This document shows positions 12,355 through 21,598 of a stretch of DNA of 38,792 nt, one piece after another. How positions within the stretch are numbered: the first letter of the stretch is position 1; the number at the start of each line of letters is the position of its first letter. The stretch is from Candidatus Woesearchaeota archaeon. Its GTDB lineage: Archaea > Nanobdellota > Nanobdellia > SCGC-AAA011-G17 > ARS1403. Under the pieces are notes generated by a model. It saw only the letters and a program-made list of their open reading frames with translations. It did no database searches and was not told the DNA's origin. The position numbers were made by a program, and so were the translations under genes. Where the stretch lies: positions 1-38,792 of the forward strand of contig JACPIN010000006.1 of assembly GCA_016188065.1 (NCBI GenBank), written 5' to 3'.

Positions 12355-12564
12355 ATGAATATTGTTTACTCCGATCATGCTGAGAAAAGAGTCAGGCAAA
12401 GAGGAATTGCTAAGTGGGAAGTTGAACATATTCTTGAGTTTCCATTTTATGTTAAAAAATCATTCGGCGGACGAAAAGAAGCCGTTGGAGAGATTAAGGG
12501 GAGAACAATTAAAGTAGAATTCTTTGAAGAGGAAAACTATATAAAGATTATTACTGTTATGTAA
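12355..12564 (+). CDS. DUF4258 protein (possible toxin partner)
   Basis: YSDHAEKRVRQRGIAKWEVEHILEFP. Confidence 0.7.
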   Translation: MNIVYSDHAEKRVRQRGIAKWEVEHILEFPFYVKKSFGGRKEAVGEIKGRTIKVEFFEEENYIKIITVM

Positions 12565-12567
12565 ATC

Positions 12568-12777
12568 ATGAAATTAGAATATGATAAAGAAGTGGATGCT
12601 GCATATATCTACATTAAGTATCCAATAAAGGAAAGGGAAGCTGAAAAAACTATTGAATTGAATGAGGATCTTATTGTAGACTTTGATAAGAATGGAAAGT
12701 TGATTGGAATCGAAGTTCTTAATGCAAGTAAAGTAATAGGTAAAGAAGTGTTGAAAGGAGAGAAAATTGCTGCTTAA
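12568..12777 (+). CDS. DUF2283 protein (possible antitoxin partner)
   Basis: MKLEYDKEVDAAYIYIKYP...DLIVDFDKNGKLIGIEVLNASK. Confidence 0.7.
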   Translation: MKLEYDKEVDAAYIYIKYPIKEREAEKTIELNEDLIVDFDKNGKLIGIEVLNASKVIGKEVLKGEKIAA

Positions 12778-12778
12778 T

Positions 12779-13378
12779 TTATTCAGCTAATTTCCTTTTC
12801 TTCTCTAGCCATTTTGGTGTTTTAATGAAAGTTATACTCTCCCACGAATCTATCTCATCTTCAGTAACATTGAAACATTTCTGATACGCATTTTCTACAG
12901 ATCCATGTAACGCATCTCCAAATTTAAACCCAATCTTATTGATAATTTTCTTTAAAGCCAATTCATCCTTGCTTTCAATTTCAACAAAACTTGGAATCCA
13001 AGGCCAAGTGTCTATTGTAATCTCATTTCCATCCAGACTCCATTTCTCTCTTTTAGTCTCTTGGTAAGATTTTTGTTTAAGACCAATATCAACTAAAAAC
13101 TCGCAAGCCGTGTTAAAATCACTAACATCAATTGTTACCTCTTTAGTTCCATGCAAAGTCCTGTCATTTAACTGCTTATAACTCATAGTTATTTTCTTGC
13201 TTTCATCTCTAACCCTTATCCATCCACCAATTTTTCTTAATCTATCATCAGAATAATCAAAAGTTTTCCTTTTCATAAAAACCTCAGGATGGACTAATTT
13301 TGCATTCAAAGATTTTAATTTACTTCTAAATTTTTTAATATCAACATCCAAGAACTTAGCCTCGACTTCAGATTCCAT
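12779..13378 (-). CDS. CYTH-domain protein (class IV adenylate cyclase / ThTPase-like)
   Basis: N-terminal EVEAKF, KTFDYSD..LRKIGGWIRVRDE, EIESKDE. Confidence 0.75.
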   Translation of the reverse strand: MESEVEAKFLDVDIKKFRSKLKSLNAKLVHPEVFMKRKTFDYSDDRLRKIGGWIRVRDESKKITMSYKQLNDRTLHGTKEVTIDVSDFNTACEFLVDIGLKQKSYQETKREKWSLDGNEITIDTWPWIPSFVEIESKDELALKKIINKIGFKFGDALHGSVENAYQKCFNVTEDEIDSWESITFIKTPKWLEKKRKLAE

Positions 13379-13380
13379 AA

Positions 13381-14607
13381 TTATTCAACCAATTCTCCAA
13401 TACCTATCAAGTGCCATCTTGCACCAACCCTTCTTGAAATAGCAAACCTGTCACTTTTAGATGCAACAACTGGAAGCCTTAAGTTAAGTGAGATAAGGTG
13501 TTTTGAAGTGTCTACTACTTGTCCAAGAGTTACTGCAGAATTAACATTTATCATCAGCAATTCACCATGAGTTATCGGGATAACTTCGACTTCTTCTTTA
13601 ACGCCAACAACCCTCTTGATCAACTTAGGTTTCAACCTAAGCCTGCGATGGACCTTTGGCAGTTTTCCAGGTAGCCCTGCTAAGTTCCCTGCAAGGTTAT
13701 CAGATTTGACAAATGCAGGATCTAGCTCTGTTAGAATTCCCAGGCTTCCGCCAGGTGCTATTTCTTTAAACTGCTCACTGCCAGACATGATAGCCGCTAT
13801 CTTTGTTCTTACGGGTTTGTAATCGCTCTTCTCATCTAGCTTTATCCCGGGCACTATTTCTATTTCTTCTCCTATTTTCAGCTTGCCCTGCTTTAATGCC
13901 CCTCCTAAAATCCCTCCTTTTAATGTTTCAGGCACTGCACCTGGCTTGTTTATATCGAATGATCTTGCTATCAGCATAATCGGTTCTTTTTCAAGATCCC
14001 TTTTTGGAGTCTTGAAAGTTTTCTGTATTGTTTCTATTAAAAAATCTATGTTCACATTATGCTGGGCTGAAACAGGAACTATCGGAGCTTTTTCTGCAAT
14101 CGTTCCTTTAACAAAGTCTTTTATCTGCTTGTAATTTTTCACAGCATCCTCTTTTTCAACTAAGTCAATTTTATTTTGAACAATGATTATATCGCTTATC
14201 CCAATTAATTCCAAAGCCATGAGGTGCTCCCTTGTTTGTGGCTGGGGGCAATGCTCATTTGCAGAAACCAGAAGCAGTGCAGCATCCATTATTGCAGCTC
14301 CTGAAAGCATCGTCGCCATAAGAGTTTCATGCCCTGGAGCATCTATGAAGGAAACTTTTCTAAGAACTTCATATTTTTTATTTTCTTTTTTTGCTTGCAA
14401 TTCTGTAGAGTAGCCGTCTTTTGTCTTTACAAAAACAGAGTCCGCATACCCTAATCTTATAGTGATTCCTCTTTTAATCTCTTCAGAATGAGTGTCTGGA
14501 AACTTTCCTGTTAGAGCCTGAACTAAAGTAGATTTTCCATGGTCAACATGGCCGATCATCCCTATCGATATTTCTGGCTGCAAATGTTCTTTATGTTCTG
14601 GCATCAA
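13381..14607 (-). CDS. eif2g: Translation initiation factor aIF2 gamma
   Basis: GMIGHVDHGKSTLVQALTG, GITIRLGYAD, DAPGHETLMATMLSGAAIMD, NKIDLV. Confidence 0.95.
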   Translation of the reverse strand: MMPEHKEHLQPEISIGMIGHVDHGKSTLVQALTGKFPDTHSEEIKRGITIRLGYADSVFVKTKDGYSTELQAKKENKKYEVLRKVSFIDAPGHETLMATMLSGAAIMDAALLLVSANEHCPQPQTREHLMALELIGISDIIIVQNKIDLVEKEDAVKNYKQIKDFVKGTIAEKAPIVPVSAQHNVNIDFLIETIQKTFKTPKRDLEKEPIMLIARSFDINKPGAVPETLKGGILGGALKQGKLKIGEEIEIVPGIKLDEKSDYKPVRTKIAAIMSGSEQFKEIAPGGSLGILTELDPAFVKSDNLAGNLAGLPGKLPKVHRRLRLKPKLIKRVVGVKEEVEVIPITHGELLMINVNSAVTLGQVVDTSKHLISLNLRLPVVASKSDRFAISRRVGARWHLIGIGELVE

Positions 14608-14630
14608 TTTATCTAATAGAAAAATCGTTT

Positions 14631-14966
14631 TTAAAACTTCTGCTTTCCAGTTATTATCAAATGCCCCTCTTTATCCTTGTTAAACTCAATCTCCTGCAGA
14701 TTATTGATCAGGATATCATGCCCTGCAAGCAAGTAATCAACTTCCAAATCTTTTAAAATTAATTTGTGAATTCCATTCTTGAAATCGTATCTCTTCTTGG
14801 GGACTTTATTCGTCTTATGTGGGTCATTGATGTCAAATAAGCTGATGAAGACCGGCCTATCCATGCCATCGTAATCAGAATCCTTTTTCGACTTTCCGAT
14901 TATTGCACTTTTAGCCTTGAGTTTCAATTTTATCAACCTCTTCTTTTTTTCCAAAAGTTTCCTCAA
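14631..14966 (-). CDS. Hypothetical protein between rps6e and eif2g
   Basis: 111-aa ORF overlapping rps6e 3' end; exact start uncertain. Confidence 0.5.
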   Translation of the reverse strand: MRKLLEKKKRLIKLKLKAKSAIIGKSKKDSDYDGMDRPVFISLFDINDPHKTNKVPKKRYDFKNGIHKLILKDLEVDYLLAGHDILINNLQEIEFNKDKEGHLIITGKQKF

Positions 14967-15315
14967 GAGATTTCTTTCCAGCTTTTACTACAGCCAGATT
15001 TAACTGTGAAGTTTTCTGATACACAGTGTTTCCAGCAACAGTTTTCCTTACAAAATTCCCTTTGTATTTTGCATTTATACCAATGCCTTTTCTTGCATAT
15101 ATCTTTTTCTTTCCAGCTAGATTTATTTCAGCCCGCATTGGAAAGCCTGCATCGTTGCTGCCGCCAGTTATTTTTAATTCATATCCGGATAATCCGGCCA
15201 ATTCACCCTTTATCATTTCTCCTAATTTTTTTCCAGCAAACTCGGAATTATCTTCAATTTTTTTAGAATACGATTTCCCATTTTTATCCCCGATAACTAA
15301 ATTTATTGCTTGCAT
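14911..15315 (-). CDS. rps6e: 30S ribosomal protein S6e
   Basis: MQAINLVIGDKNGKSY, GYELKITGGSNDAGFPMR, ARKGIGINAKYKGNFVRKTVAGNTV. Confidence 0.92.
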   Translation of the reverse strand: MQAINLVIGDKNGKSYSKKIEDNSEFAGKKLGEMIKGELAGLSGYELKITGGSNDAGFPMRAEINLAGKKKIYARKGIGINAKYKGNFVRKTVAGNTVYQKTSQLNLAVVKAGKKSLEETFGKKEEVDKIETQG

Positions 15316-15335
15316 ATTTCTCGAATAATTTAATT

Positions 15336-17054
15336 TCAAACCCCCCACAAAGGATCTTTCCTTCTTTTTATTATTGAAATCTCCTTTAAAAGCTGGATTT
15401 CTGAAGGGTTTAAATAGTTTTTCATTTCTTTTATTTTCCTGAAATCTTCCTCAGGAATATCCGTAAGCAAGGCTGAATTCTCAAACACCTGCCTCCCGAT
15501 TGTAATTCCCGGCAAGGATACTGCTGCCTGCTTTCCCTGCTCAACTTTCTGCACATTCTTGCCTTCAACTTGTATGCTCTTTATTCTAGTTAATGCCCTT
15601 CCATTTTCATCCATTAAAGGGCAGTCTGCAGTAATAGATCCAGCCAAGACTTCAATACCAGCGATTGCAGGATTGCTCTGCCTGAAAACAGTTCCAGGCA
15701 ATACAAGAATCTTCCCTGGTCTGATAATATTCTTTAGCTTCTCCTGCTCAGCTTTTTTAACTTCATTATCTTTCCACTGCTTATAATCCTCTATTATCTT
15801 GTAAATTACATCATGATTTATTATCTTCACGCTATTGCTCTCAACTGACTTTACATTGAATGCAAGTATTGTTTTGTAAAGCGGGTCTTCTTCAGCGCTC
15901 GCTTCTGCTATGTCTGATTTGTTTATATTTCCCAAAGATGCTTTTTTAATGGGGATTTTATTTTCTCTCAATAAGGATGTTAAAGCCTCCAAGCTTCCAA
16001 GTGAATCTGCTTTTATAATAACCCCTTCATCATCGGTCCCAATTAATACTTCTTCAACTTCTTTTTGTATTTCTTTTTTTATTCTTTCCTCGCTGTTTTT
16101 ATCTGCAACTTCAAACGGCATGCCTGCAAAAATTTCTTCAGCATCTTTTGGTATGATTTTTACTGTGCATGCTGCTTCAACTTCATCAACTACAACCAGC
16201 TTCTTATTCTTTATCGACTGCTCCAGCAGATTTCTAACCCTTGTTGTTATCGGCTTTTCCAGTCCAGCAATTATTATCTCATCATTGATTCTTATCTTCC
16301 CGTCATAAATGATGGCATCAATAGTTTTCCCAAACCCCTTTTCTTCCTTTATTTCAAGGACAACCCCCTTTGCAGGCTTATTGACATCAATGATTAATTT
16401 GATTTCCATGAATCTTTGGGCAAGCCCTGTTAATACCAGCAGTAATTCAGGAATTCCAAGTTTGAGTTTTGCAGACGTGGGAATTATCGCTATTTTCTTG
16501 GTATAGTCATCAACCCTGTCAAATCTTTCAGAGTCAAATCCATATCCTGCTAATTTCCCGACAACGCTATATATTTTCTTGTCTATTTCATTCCTAATGT
16601 TTTCAGGTTGTGAATTTATTGTTTCCAGCAAACTTTTGTTTTTATAATTAAAGCCATGAATAAGGTCTATCTTGTTGGCAGCAATTACAAATGGAGTTTT
16701 ATTATGCTTCAATATCTCTATGCACTCTACTGTCTGCGGTTTTACTCCCTCATTAACATCAATAACAAGGACTGCGATGTCAGCTAAAGACCCACCTCTT
16801 TTTCTCAAGTTCGTGAAAGAAGCATGCCCAGGAGTGTCGATTATCAGCAGCCCAGGGATCTTGATTTTGTGTTTGTAGTTTCCAATTATCTCCTCTATTA
16901 ATGAGAAAGGGACATTGATGGCATTTATGCACTGAGTTATCCTGCCAGCCTCTCTTTCAACTATGCTCAAGCCGGTTATAGTTTCCACTATCTGCGACTT
17001 TCCATGGTCAACATGCCCTATTATGCTGCAAACTATGCTCCTAAGTTGTGTCAT
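15336..17054 (-). CDS. infB: Translation initiation factor IF-2 (aIF5B)
   Basis: SIIGHVDHGKSQIVETITG, DTPGHASFTNLRKRGGSLADIAVLVIDV, NKIDL. Confidence 0.95.
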   Translation of the reverse strand: MTQLRSIVCSIIGHVDHGKSQIVETITGLSIVEREAGRITQCINAINVPFSLIEEIIGNYKHKIKIPGLLIIDTPGHASFTNLRKRGGSLADIAVLVIDVNEGVKPQTVECIEILKHNKTPFVIAANKIDLIHGFNYKNKSLLETINSQPENIRNEIDKKIYSVVGKLAGYGFDSERFDRVDDYTKKIAIIPTSAKLKLGIPELLLVLTGLAQRFMEIKLIIDVNKPAKGVVLEIKEEKGFGKTIDAIIYDGKIRINDEIIIAGLEKPITTRVRNLLEQSIKNKKLVVVDEVEAACTVKIIPKDAEEIFAGMPFEVADKNSEERIKKEIQKEVEEVLIGTDDEGVIIKADSLGSLEALTSLLRENKIPIKKASLGNINKSDIAEASAEEDPLYKTILAFNVKSVESNSVKIINHDVIYKIIEDYKQWKDNEVKKAEQEKLKNIIRPGKILVLPGTVFRQSNPAIAGIEVLAGSITADCPLMDENGRALTRIKSIQVEGKNVQKVEQGKQAAVSLPGITIGRQVFENSALLTDIPEEDFRKIKEMKNYLNPSEIQLLKEISIIKRRKDPLWGV

Positions 17055-17128
17055 ATAGTAGTAACCAGAAATTTGATTTTTAAGGGTTTTGGTGAATTTA
17101 ATTTTAACCGCTTCGCTCAGCTTCGCGC

Positions 17129-17199
17129 ATGGACACCTGCGGTTTCCATCTGCCTTCCCCTCACACTTTCTTTTTAGGAAAAAGAAATCGTGTCCAAAG
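17129..17199 (+). repeat. Hairpin repeat element copy 1
   Basis: ATGGACACC...GGTTTCCATCTGCCTTCC, then 9-bp stem TTTCTTTTT(agg)AAAAAGAAA inside TGGACAC...GTGTCCA. Confidence 0.7.
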
Positions 17200-17247
17200 A
17201 AAAAAACAAGGGAATATATTTTTATAACTTTCTCTTCTTTAAGTTGT

Positions 17248-17952
17248 ATGCACAGAAGGAAATTCTTAGCATCCTTAGCATCCTTAGCAGCATCAGTAAC
17301 AGTAGACTTAGAAGCCCAACAGCATCCGTCAATTATATTCCATTTCGAATCAGTCCCGCAAGGTGTATATCCTATGACAATAAAAGATAGGAAAAAGATA
17401 GAGGATTTGGTCTTGGAAGCAGCATTACAGTTTAATTCCAGACAATATGTTCCTCAACCAGTGAATTTAATTTCGTCTGATTACAGGACGGAGATATATT
17501 TTTCAGAGAATCAAAGACGGGGCTCATTTTATCCTTTCGCTAGATCATGTACTATTAATCTTGATTCAAGTATTTTACCTTTCGATGGGCATCTGCTATC
17601 TGTGGCTTTCCATGAGTTTTCTCACGAGTACGATGTACTTTGCGGGGAATTTGAGAATCAAATACAAGAAAATGAGCGATGCAGAAGCAGAAATCAAGAA
17701 GTCAAAAACGATGAGATTGATGAGAATAGATTGCGAAAATTAATGCATCAAGGTTTACTCATAAAGCGAGAAATATTAAGAAGTGAAGTTTCAGCATACA
17801 CCAGGAACCTTGCATATCTTCCTTCGCTCAAAACAAGGAAGTGGAGCCCACAACATACATTGGAATATCATCAAGAAAATCTGCAGTCCTATCTCAAAGC
17901 AAACAGTAGAGAATTATATTTTCTGGAGCAAACCATTTCATCTTCAAGATAA
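17248..17952 (+). CDS. Exported putative zinc metallopeptidase-like protein
   Basis: MHRRKFLASLASLAASVTVDLEAQ twin-Arg-like signal; SVAFHEFSHEYD HExxH motif; start moved from 17089 to the internal Met. Confidence 0.55.
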   Translation: MHRRKFLASLASLAASVTVDLEAQQHPSIIFHFESVPQGVYPMTIKDRKKIEDLVLEAALQFNSRQYVPQPVNLISSDYRTEIYFSENQRRGSFYPFARSCTINLDSSILPFDGHLLSVAFHEFSHEYDVLCGEFENQIQENERCRSRNQEVKNDEIDENRLRKLMHQGLLIKREILRSEVSAYTRNLAYLPSLKTRKWSPQHTLEYHQENLQSYLKANSRELYFLEQTISSSR

Positions 17953-17972
17953 TAAAAACTTGAAAACCTTAA

Positions 17973-18464
17973 TTACCTGCAGTGCCTTTCAAAAACATTT
18001 TCATACTCAAAAAGCTCAGAATCAGAGAACCAAAGTTTGATTTCATTTTTCGCATCATCTTTGTTTCCAGATGCATGGATTAAATTCTTGACATGCCTTT
18101 TATTTTTGTTTGCATAGTCTTTGCTGATATGGGCATAATCTCCGCGGATAGTTCCAGGAGGAGCTTCGTTTGGATAAGTATCTCCGGTAATTTTTCTCAC
18201 ATTTTCAACCGCATTTACCCCTTCTAAAACCATTGCAACCACCGGGCCTTCTTTCAGATAATCTACAATCCTGTCTCTTATTTCCTTTCCATATTTTTCC
18301 TCAATGCTTTTAGGATAGTGTTTTCTCGCAAAGTTATCATCAGTCCAAAACATCTTCATCCCTATTATCTTGAAGCCCGCTTTCTCAAATCTTGCTGTAA
18401 TCTCTCCAATTAATCCGCGCTCAACACCATCAGGCTTTATCAAGATTAAAGTTCGTTCTATCAC
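17973..18464 (-). CDS. ndk: Nucleoside diphosphate kinase
   Basis: IERTLILIKPDGVERGLIGEI, VVAMVLEGVNAVENVRKITGDT, GTIRGDYA; GTG start. Confidence 0.95.
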   Translation of the reverse strand: MIERTLILIKPDGVERGLIGEITARFEKAGFKIIGMKMFWTDDNFARKHYPKSIEEKYGKEIRDRIVDYLKEGPVVAMVLEGVNAVENVRKITGDTYPNEAPPGTIRGDYAHISKDYANKNKRHVKNLIHASGNKDDAKNEIKLWFSDSELFEYENVFERHCR

Positions 18465-18625
18465 TTTCTGTCACGCGTCCACTTCAGTTTCTCTGGCTTC
18501 CTGTGCAATTTAAAAATATGTTTCTCGCATTTATGTTTGTCGAAATAAAATATTCTGCCGTCATCTCTCACAAATATCTTTCCAGTTCCAGATTTAATTT
18601 GTTTTTTACAGAATGAGCATTTCAT
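18461..18625 (-). CDS. rpl24e: 50S ribosomal protein L24e
   Basis: 54-aa frame MKCSFCKKQIKSGTGKIFVRDDGRIFYFDKHKCEKHIFKLHRKPEKLKWTRDRK, below ORF-track cutoff. Confidence 0.92.
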   Translation of the reverse strand: MKCSFCKKQIKSGTGKIFVRDDGRIFYFDKHKCEKHIFKLHRKPEKLKWTRDRK

Positions 18626-18631
18626 TTTTAA

Positions 18632-18976
18632 TCAGCCGCCCCTTTTGATCTGTATCAGCTTTCTAGCTTCAATTTCTGTCTCTCTCAGCATTAAGATATC
18701 ATTTATTCTCACAGGCCCTTTGACATTCCTTCTTATCACTTTGCCTTGATCTTCTCCGACAAGGATTTTGCATCTCACTTGAGTAACTTCTCCCCTAGAG
18801 CCAGTCCTTCCAACTATTTCTTCAACCTTTGCAGGAAACGCATGAGAAAATGTTACTTGCCCGGATTCTGTCTTTACCGACTTTTGCTCAGTGCCCAATC
18901 CTATAATGCCTTTCTTCTCTCTCCTCTTTTCTTTTCTCTCTGCCTTCTTTTCCCTTTTGCTTTCTTTCCTAGCCAT
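18632..18976 (-). CDS. rps28e: 30S ribosomal protein S28e with Lys-rich N-terminal extension
   Basis: [55 protein letters not shown]. Confidence 0.92.
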   Translation of the reverse strand: MARKESKREKKAERKEKRREKKGIIGLGTEQKSVKTESGQVTFSHAFPAKVEEIVGRTGSRGEVTQVRCKILVGEDQGKVIRRNVKGPVRINDILMLRETEIEARKLIQIKRGG

Positions 18977-19006
18977 TTCTAATCTACTCTAATCTCTTAT
19001 AATTTA

Positions 19007-19387
19007 TTATTTGCTTTTGTCCTTAACAGGCTCTTTGCCTAACGCAGAAGCTATTTCCTGAATTGTTTTTTTAGAATCGCCTTCTGTAATAATCGCAACT
19101 GAAGCACAGCCTAGCTGCAAGCCGGCAGCAGCCCCAAGCTCTTCCTTTGTATTAACAGGAATGCATAGGATATTCTTTTCATCGCATAGTGGAGGAAGAT
19201 GCATTATTACCTCTTCAGGCTGGGTGTCCTGGGCTATTACAACTAATTTTGCAACACCTCTTTCAACGCATTTAGTAACCTCATTCGTCCCTTTCTTTAT
19301 CTTTCCAGTTGATCTTGCTATCTCTATCGCTTCTAGAGCTTTGTCAGAAATTCCCTTTGTGATTTCATAATTAAATTTTAAAGCCAT
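19007..19387 (-). CDS. rpl7ae: 50S ribosomal protein L7Ae
   Basis: GTNEVTKCVERGVAKLVVIAQDTQPEEVIMHLPPLCDEKNI. Confidence 0.94.
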   Translation of the reverse strand: MALKFNYEITKGISDKALEAIEIARSTGKIKKGTNEVTKCVERGVAKLVVIAQDTQPEEVIMHLPPLCDEKNILCIPVNTKEELGAAAGLQLGCASVAIITEGDSKKTIQEIASALGKEPVKDKSK

Positions 19388-19472
19388 ATAACCTCGTACC
19401 TCCCGGTTTCATTGGTTAACTTGAAAAGAAAATTTTGCCTTTATAAAGTTTTAGTTTTTGCCGAAGAAAAAC

Positions 19473-19545
19473 ATGGACACCAAGGTTTCCATCTGCCTTC
19501 CTTCTCTTACTTTTTCTTTCAAAAAGAAAAATCAAGTCCAAAAAG
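19473..19545 (+). repeat. Hairpin repeat element copy 2
   Basis: ATGGACACCaaGGTTTCCATCTGCCTTCC with stem TTTTTCTTT(caa)AAAGAAAAA inside TGGAC...GTCCA; homologous to 17129-17199. Confidence 0.7.
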
Positions 19546-19558
19546 GAATACAATAGCC

Positions 19559-19792
19559 TCAGTTATTTCTTTTTTTAGTTTCCAAGGTCAATATCAAATC
19601 AGACAAGTGTTGCAGCTCTATCTGCAGTTTATTCTGGTCTTCAAATTTGTTATTCCTGTCCATTGCAATATCTGTAAATTTTGGGATGTTTTTTATAAGC
19701 GAAGAATCCAATGGTAGTTTGCAGATATAATTATCACCGAAATGAAAGCTGACTCCAATTTTATTTGTTTTTTTAAGTTTCGGAAGCTTCAT
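19559..19792 (-). CDS. Hypothetical protein
   Basis: 77-aa ORF. Confidence 0.45.
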   Translation of the reverse strand: MKLPKLKKTNKIGVSFHFGDNYICKLPLDSSLIKNIPKFTDIAMDRNNKFEDQNKLQIELQHLSDLILTLETKKRNN

Positions 19793-19796
19793 CTTA

Positions 19797-19910
19797 TTAT
19801 TTGTCTTTCCTCTTCATAGGAAGCCTTGAGAGGATATCAGAAGTTAGCTCTTTTATTTTTTCCTTCAAGAAAAACTTGTCCAGCGTTTGCTGCTCCTTTT
19901 CTTTTCCCAT
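19797..19910 (-). CDS. Small charged hypothetical protein (37 aa)
   Basis: MGKEKEQQTLDKFFLKEKIKELTSDILSRLPMKRKDK, immediately upstream of the 19559-19792 ORF. Confidence 0.35.
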   Translation of the reverse strand: MGKEKEQQTLDKFFLKEKIKELTSDILSRLPMKRKDK

Positions 19911-20029
19911 CTAAACCCCCAAAAAGTTTTTGGACGTCATTACTTATATAGCTTGTGATTAATTTAAGATGCAATTTAGATTTTATAATTCACTAATTCT
20001 TAAATATCAATTTATTTGCTTATTTTGCG

Positions 20030-20413
20030 ATGAGAAGGGATGCTATACTTGATTCTTTAGGGATTTTTGGAAGTACTGTAACTGCTTTATCCTTTATAGA
20101 AAAACCATTTTTCCAGCGTAATAAAATCGTCCTTCTTGTTTTAGGAATCATAACCCTGGGAGTTTATTTTAAATTGTATATAGAAGAAAAAGCCATTTCC
20201 AGAATTAGAACTACTGAGAAAAAATTAAATAGTATGGAAGATGTTATAAACAACAGGATGAGTAGCCAAGATGTAGAAATTTCAAAAATAAAGGGATGGA
20301 TTGAAGCAATCAATTTCTTTAAAGGGAAAAAAGGAGCTATTGATCCGATAACTCTTATTATTATTTTGGTTATTGTAATTGTAATTATATTGGCGTTGCA
20401 AGGAAAACTTTGA
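20030..20413 (+). CDS. Hypothetical membrane protein
   Basis: TM near N-terminus, coiled middle, C-terminal PITLIIILVIVIVIILALQ. Confidence 0.6.
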   Translation: MRRDAILDSLGIFGSTVTALSFIEKPFFQRNKIVLLVLGIITLGVYFKLYIEEKAISRIRTTEKKLNSMEDVINNRMSSQDVEISKIKGWIEAINFFKGKKGAIDPITLIIILVIVIVIILALQGKL

Positions 20414-20476
20414 ATGAATGCAGGCACAATTGTAGAGAAAAAAACAAACTTAAAACAGGAAGAAACTAGAAATTAT

Positions 20477-20510
20477 CTATGAGTAAGATAAAATACTAAT
20501 TTATTTTTCT
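20477..20510 (+). repeat. 34-bp direct repeat, copy A (displaced gltX 3' end)
   Basis: CTATGAGTAAGATAAAATACTAATTTATTTTTCT, identical to 21603-21636. Confidence 0.95.
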
Positions 20511-20529
20511 TTATCTTTATACTTAAGAA

Positions 20530-21198
20530 TTAAATGTTTCCAGATTTATTATTTTTATCAGTTATATAAAAACATAACTTTTTCAATTCTTCATCATTAA
20601 CTTTAGCCATATTAAAAAAGAAATCACATTCCTTTTCCATGTCAGAAGCTAGACTTCCTGGGTGTGCAACCAAAACAATTTTCTTGCCTTGATTTTTAAC
20701 CAGCTTTATAGATTCTAAAAGGTCTACATCTCCTGAGCATACAATTGCAACATCGAAATTATTCCTGTAAGCATGATGGACTAAATCAACTGCTAGCTGT
20801 ACATCTGTACCTTTTTGAAATAACCGTAGTTCTTTAGCGGAAAATTGTAAGGGTTTAAGTTTTAATTCTACAAAAGGGAGCTTTATAAACCTAGAAAAAC
20901 AACAATCCTGAATAGATTTTTCTTTTCTAACTTTAGAAAGAAACTTTTCTATTTTGTTTTTATCATAATCTCCTGATCTTGCGATTTTATTTTTTATTTT
21001 TTTAGTAATTTCCTTTGTATATTCGCCAGAGTACATGTAAGTTCTTATCAATCTTGGATTATACCTCTCCCAGTTTCTAAGCTCATTTATCTTTTTAAAT
21101 AAAAAGTCTGGAACTTTTGCAAAATCTGGATATGCATCTGTCTTTGAAAGAAAATAATTTTTGAAATTATCATAATCTACAAAAAACATAAATTTCAT
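20530..21198 (-). CDS. NYN (DUF88/LabA-like) domain protein
   Basis: MKFMFFVDYDNFKNYF, KGTDVQLAVDLV, DVAIVCSGDVDLLESIKLVKNQGKKIVLVA; start moved to the internal Met. Confidence 0.8.
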   Translation of the reverse strand: MKFMFFVDYDNFKNYFLSKTDAYPDFAKVPDFLFKKINELRNWERYNPRLIRTYMYSGEYTKEITKKIKNKIARSGDYDKNKIEKFLSKVRKEKSIQDCCFSRFIKLPFVELKLKPLQFSAKELRLFQKGTDVQLAVDLVHHAYRNNFDVAIVCSGDVDLLESIKLVKNQGKKIVLVAHPGSLASDMEKECDFFFNMAKVNDEELKKLCFYITDKNNKSGNI

Positions 21199-21353
21199 AT
21201 TATAAATAGGGGGTTTACGGGAATCCATAGCTCAACAATCTTCTTTAAAGAAAATTTAGGCTAGGCTTCCACCCCCTTTACCATGTAAGGCTTATATTAA
21301 AATTTATAATATATAAAGTATTGTAATGATTATTGAGTAAAAAGGTTCTTTAT

Positions 21354-21566
21354 CTAATCCACCACATCTAATCCACGAACAATGATATATTTATATTCAG
21401 AATATGGGTAATTATTTTCTTCTCTTAAAAATTCATTCCATGCGTTGTATCTTCTTACGACATCTCCACTTTCTCTTTCAATTATTGTTGTTTTTGTTGG
21501 ATATAAAATAGCGTCTAATCCGATTTTTCCAATTAATTTAAGTGTATTTGTAACTGTCATTTGCAC
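21354..21566 (-). CDS. Hypothetical protein (70 aa)
   Basis: ORF between the two gltX-end repeats. Confidence 0.4.
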   Translation of the reverse strand: MQMTVTNTLKLIGKIGLDAILYPTKTTIIERESGDVVRRYNAWNEFLREENNYPYSEYKYIIVRGLDVVD

Positions 21567-21598
21567 ATTATCCAGTATTAAAAATGGTATTTTTAAAT

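Noticed and set aside
19412-19717. 101-aa plus-strand ORF
   Set aside because: Runs through the hairpin repeat copy 2 and antisense to the 19559-19792 ORF.
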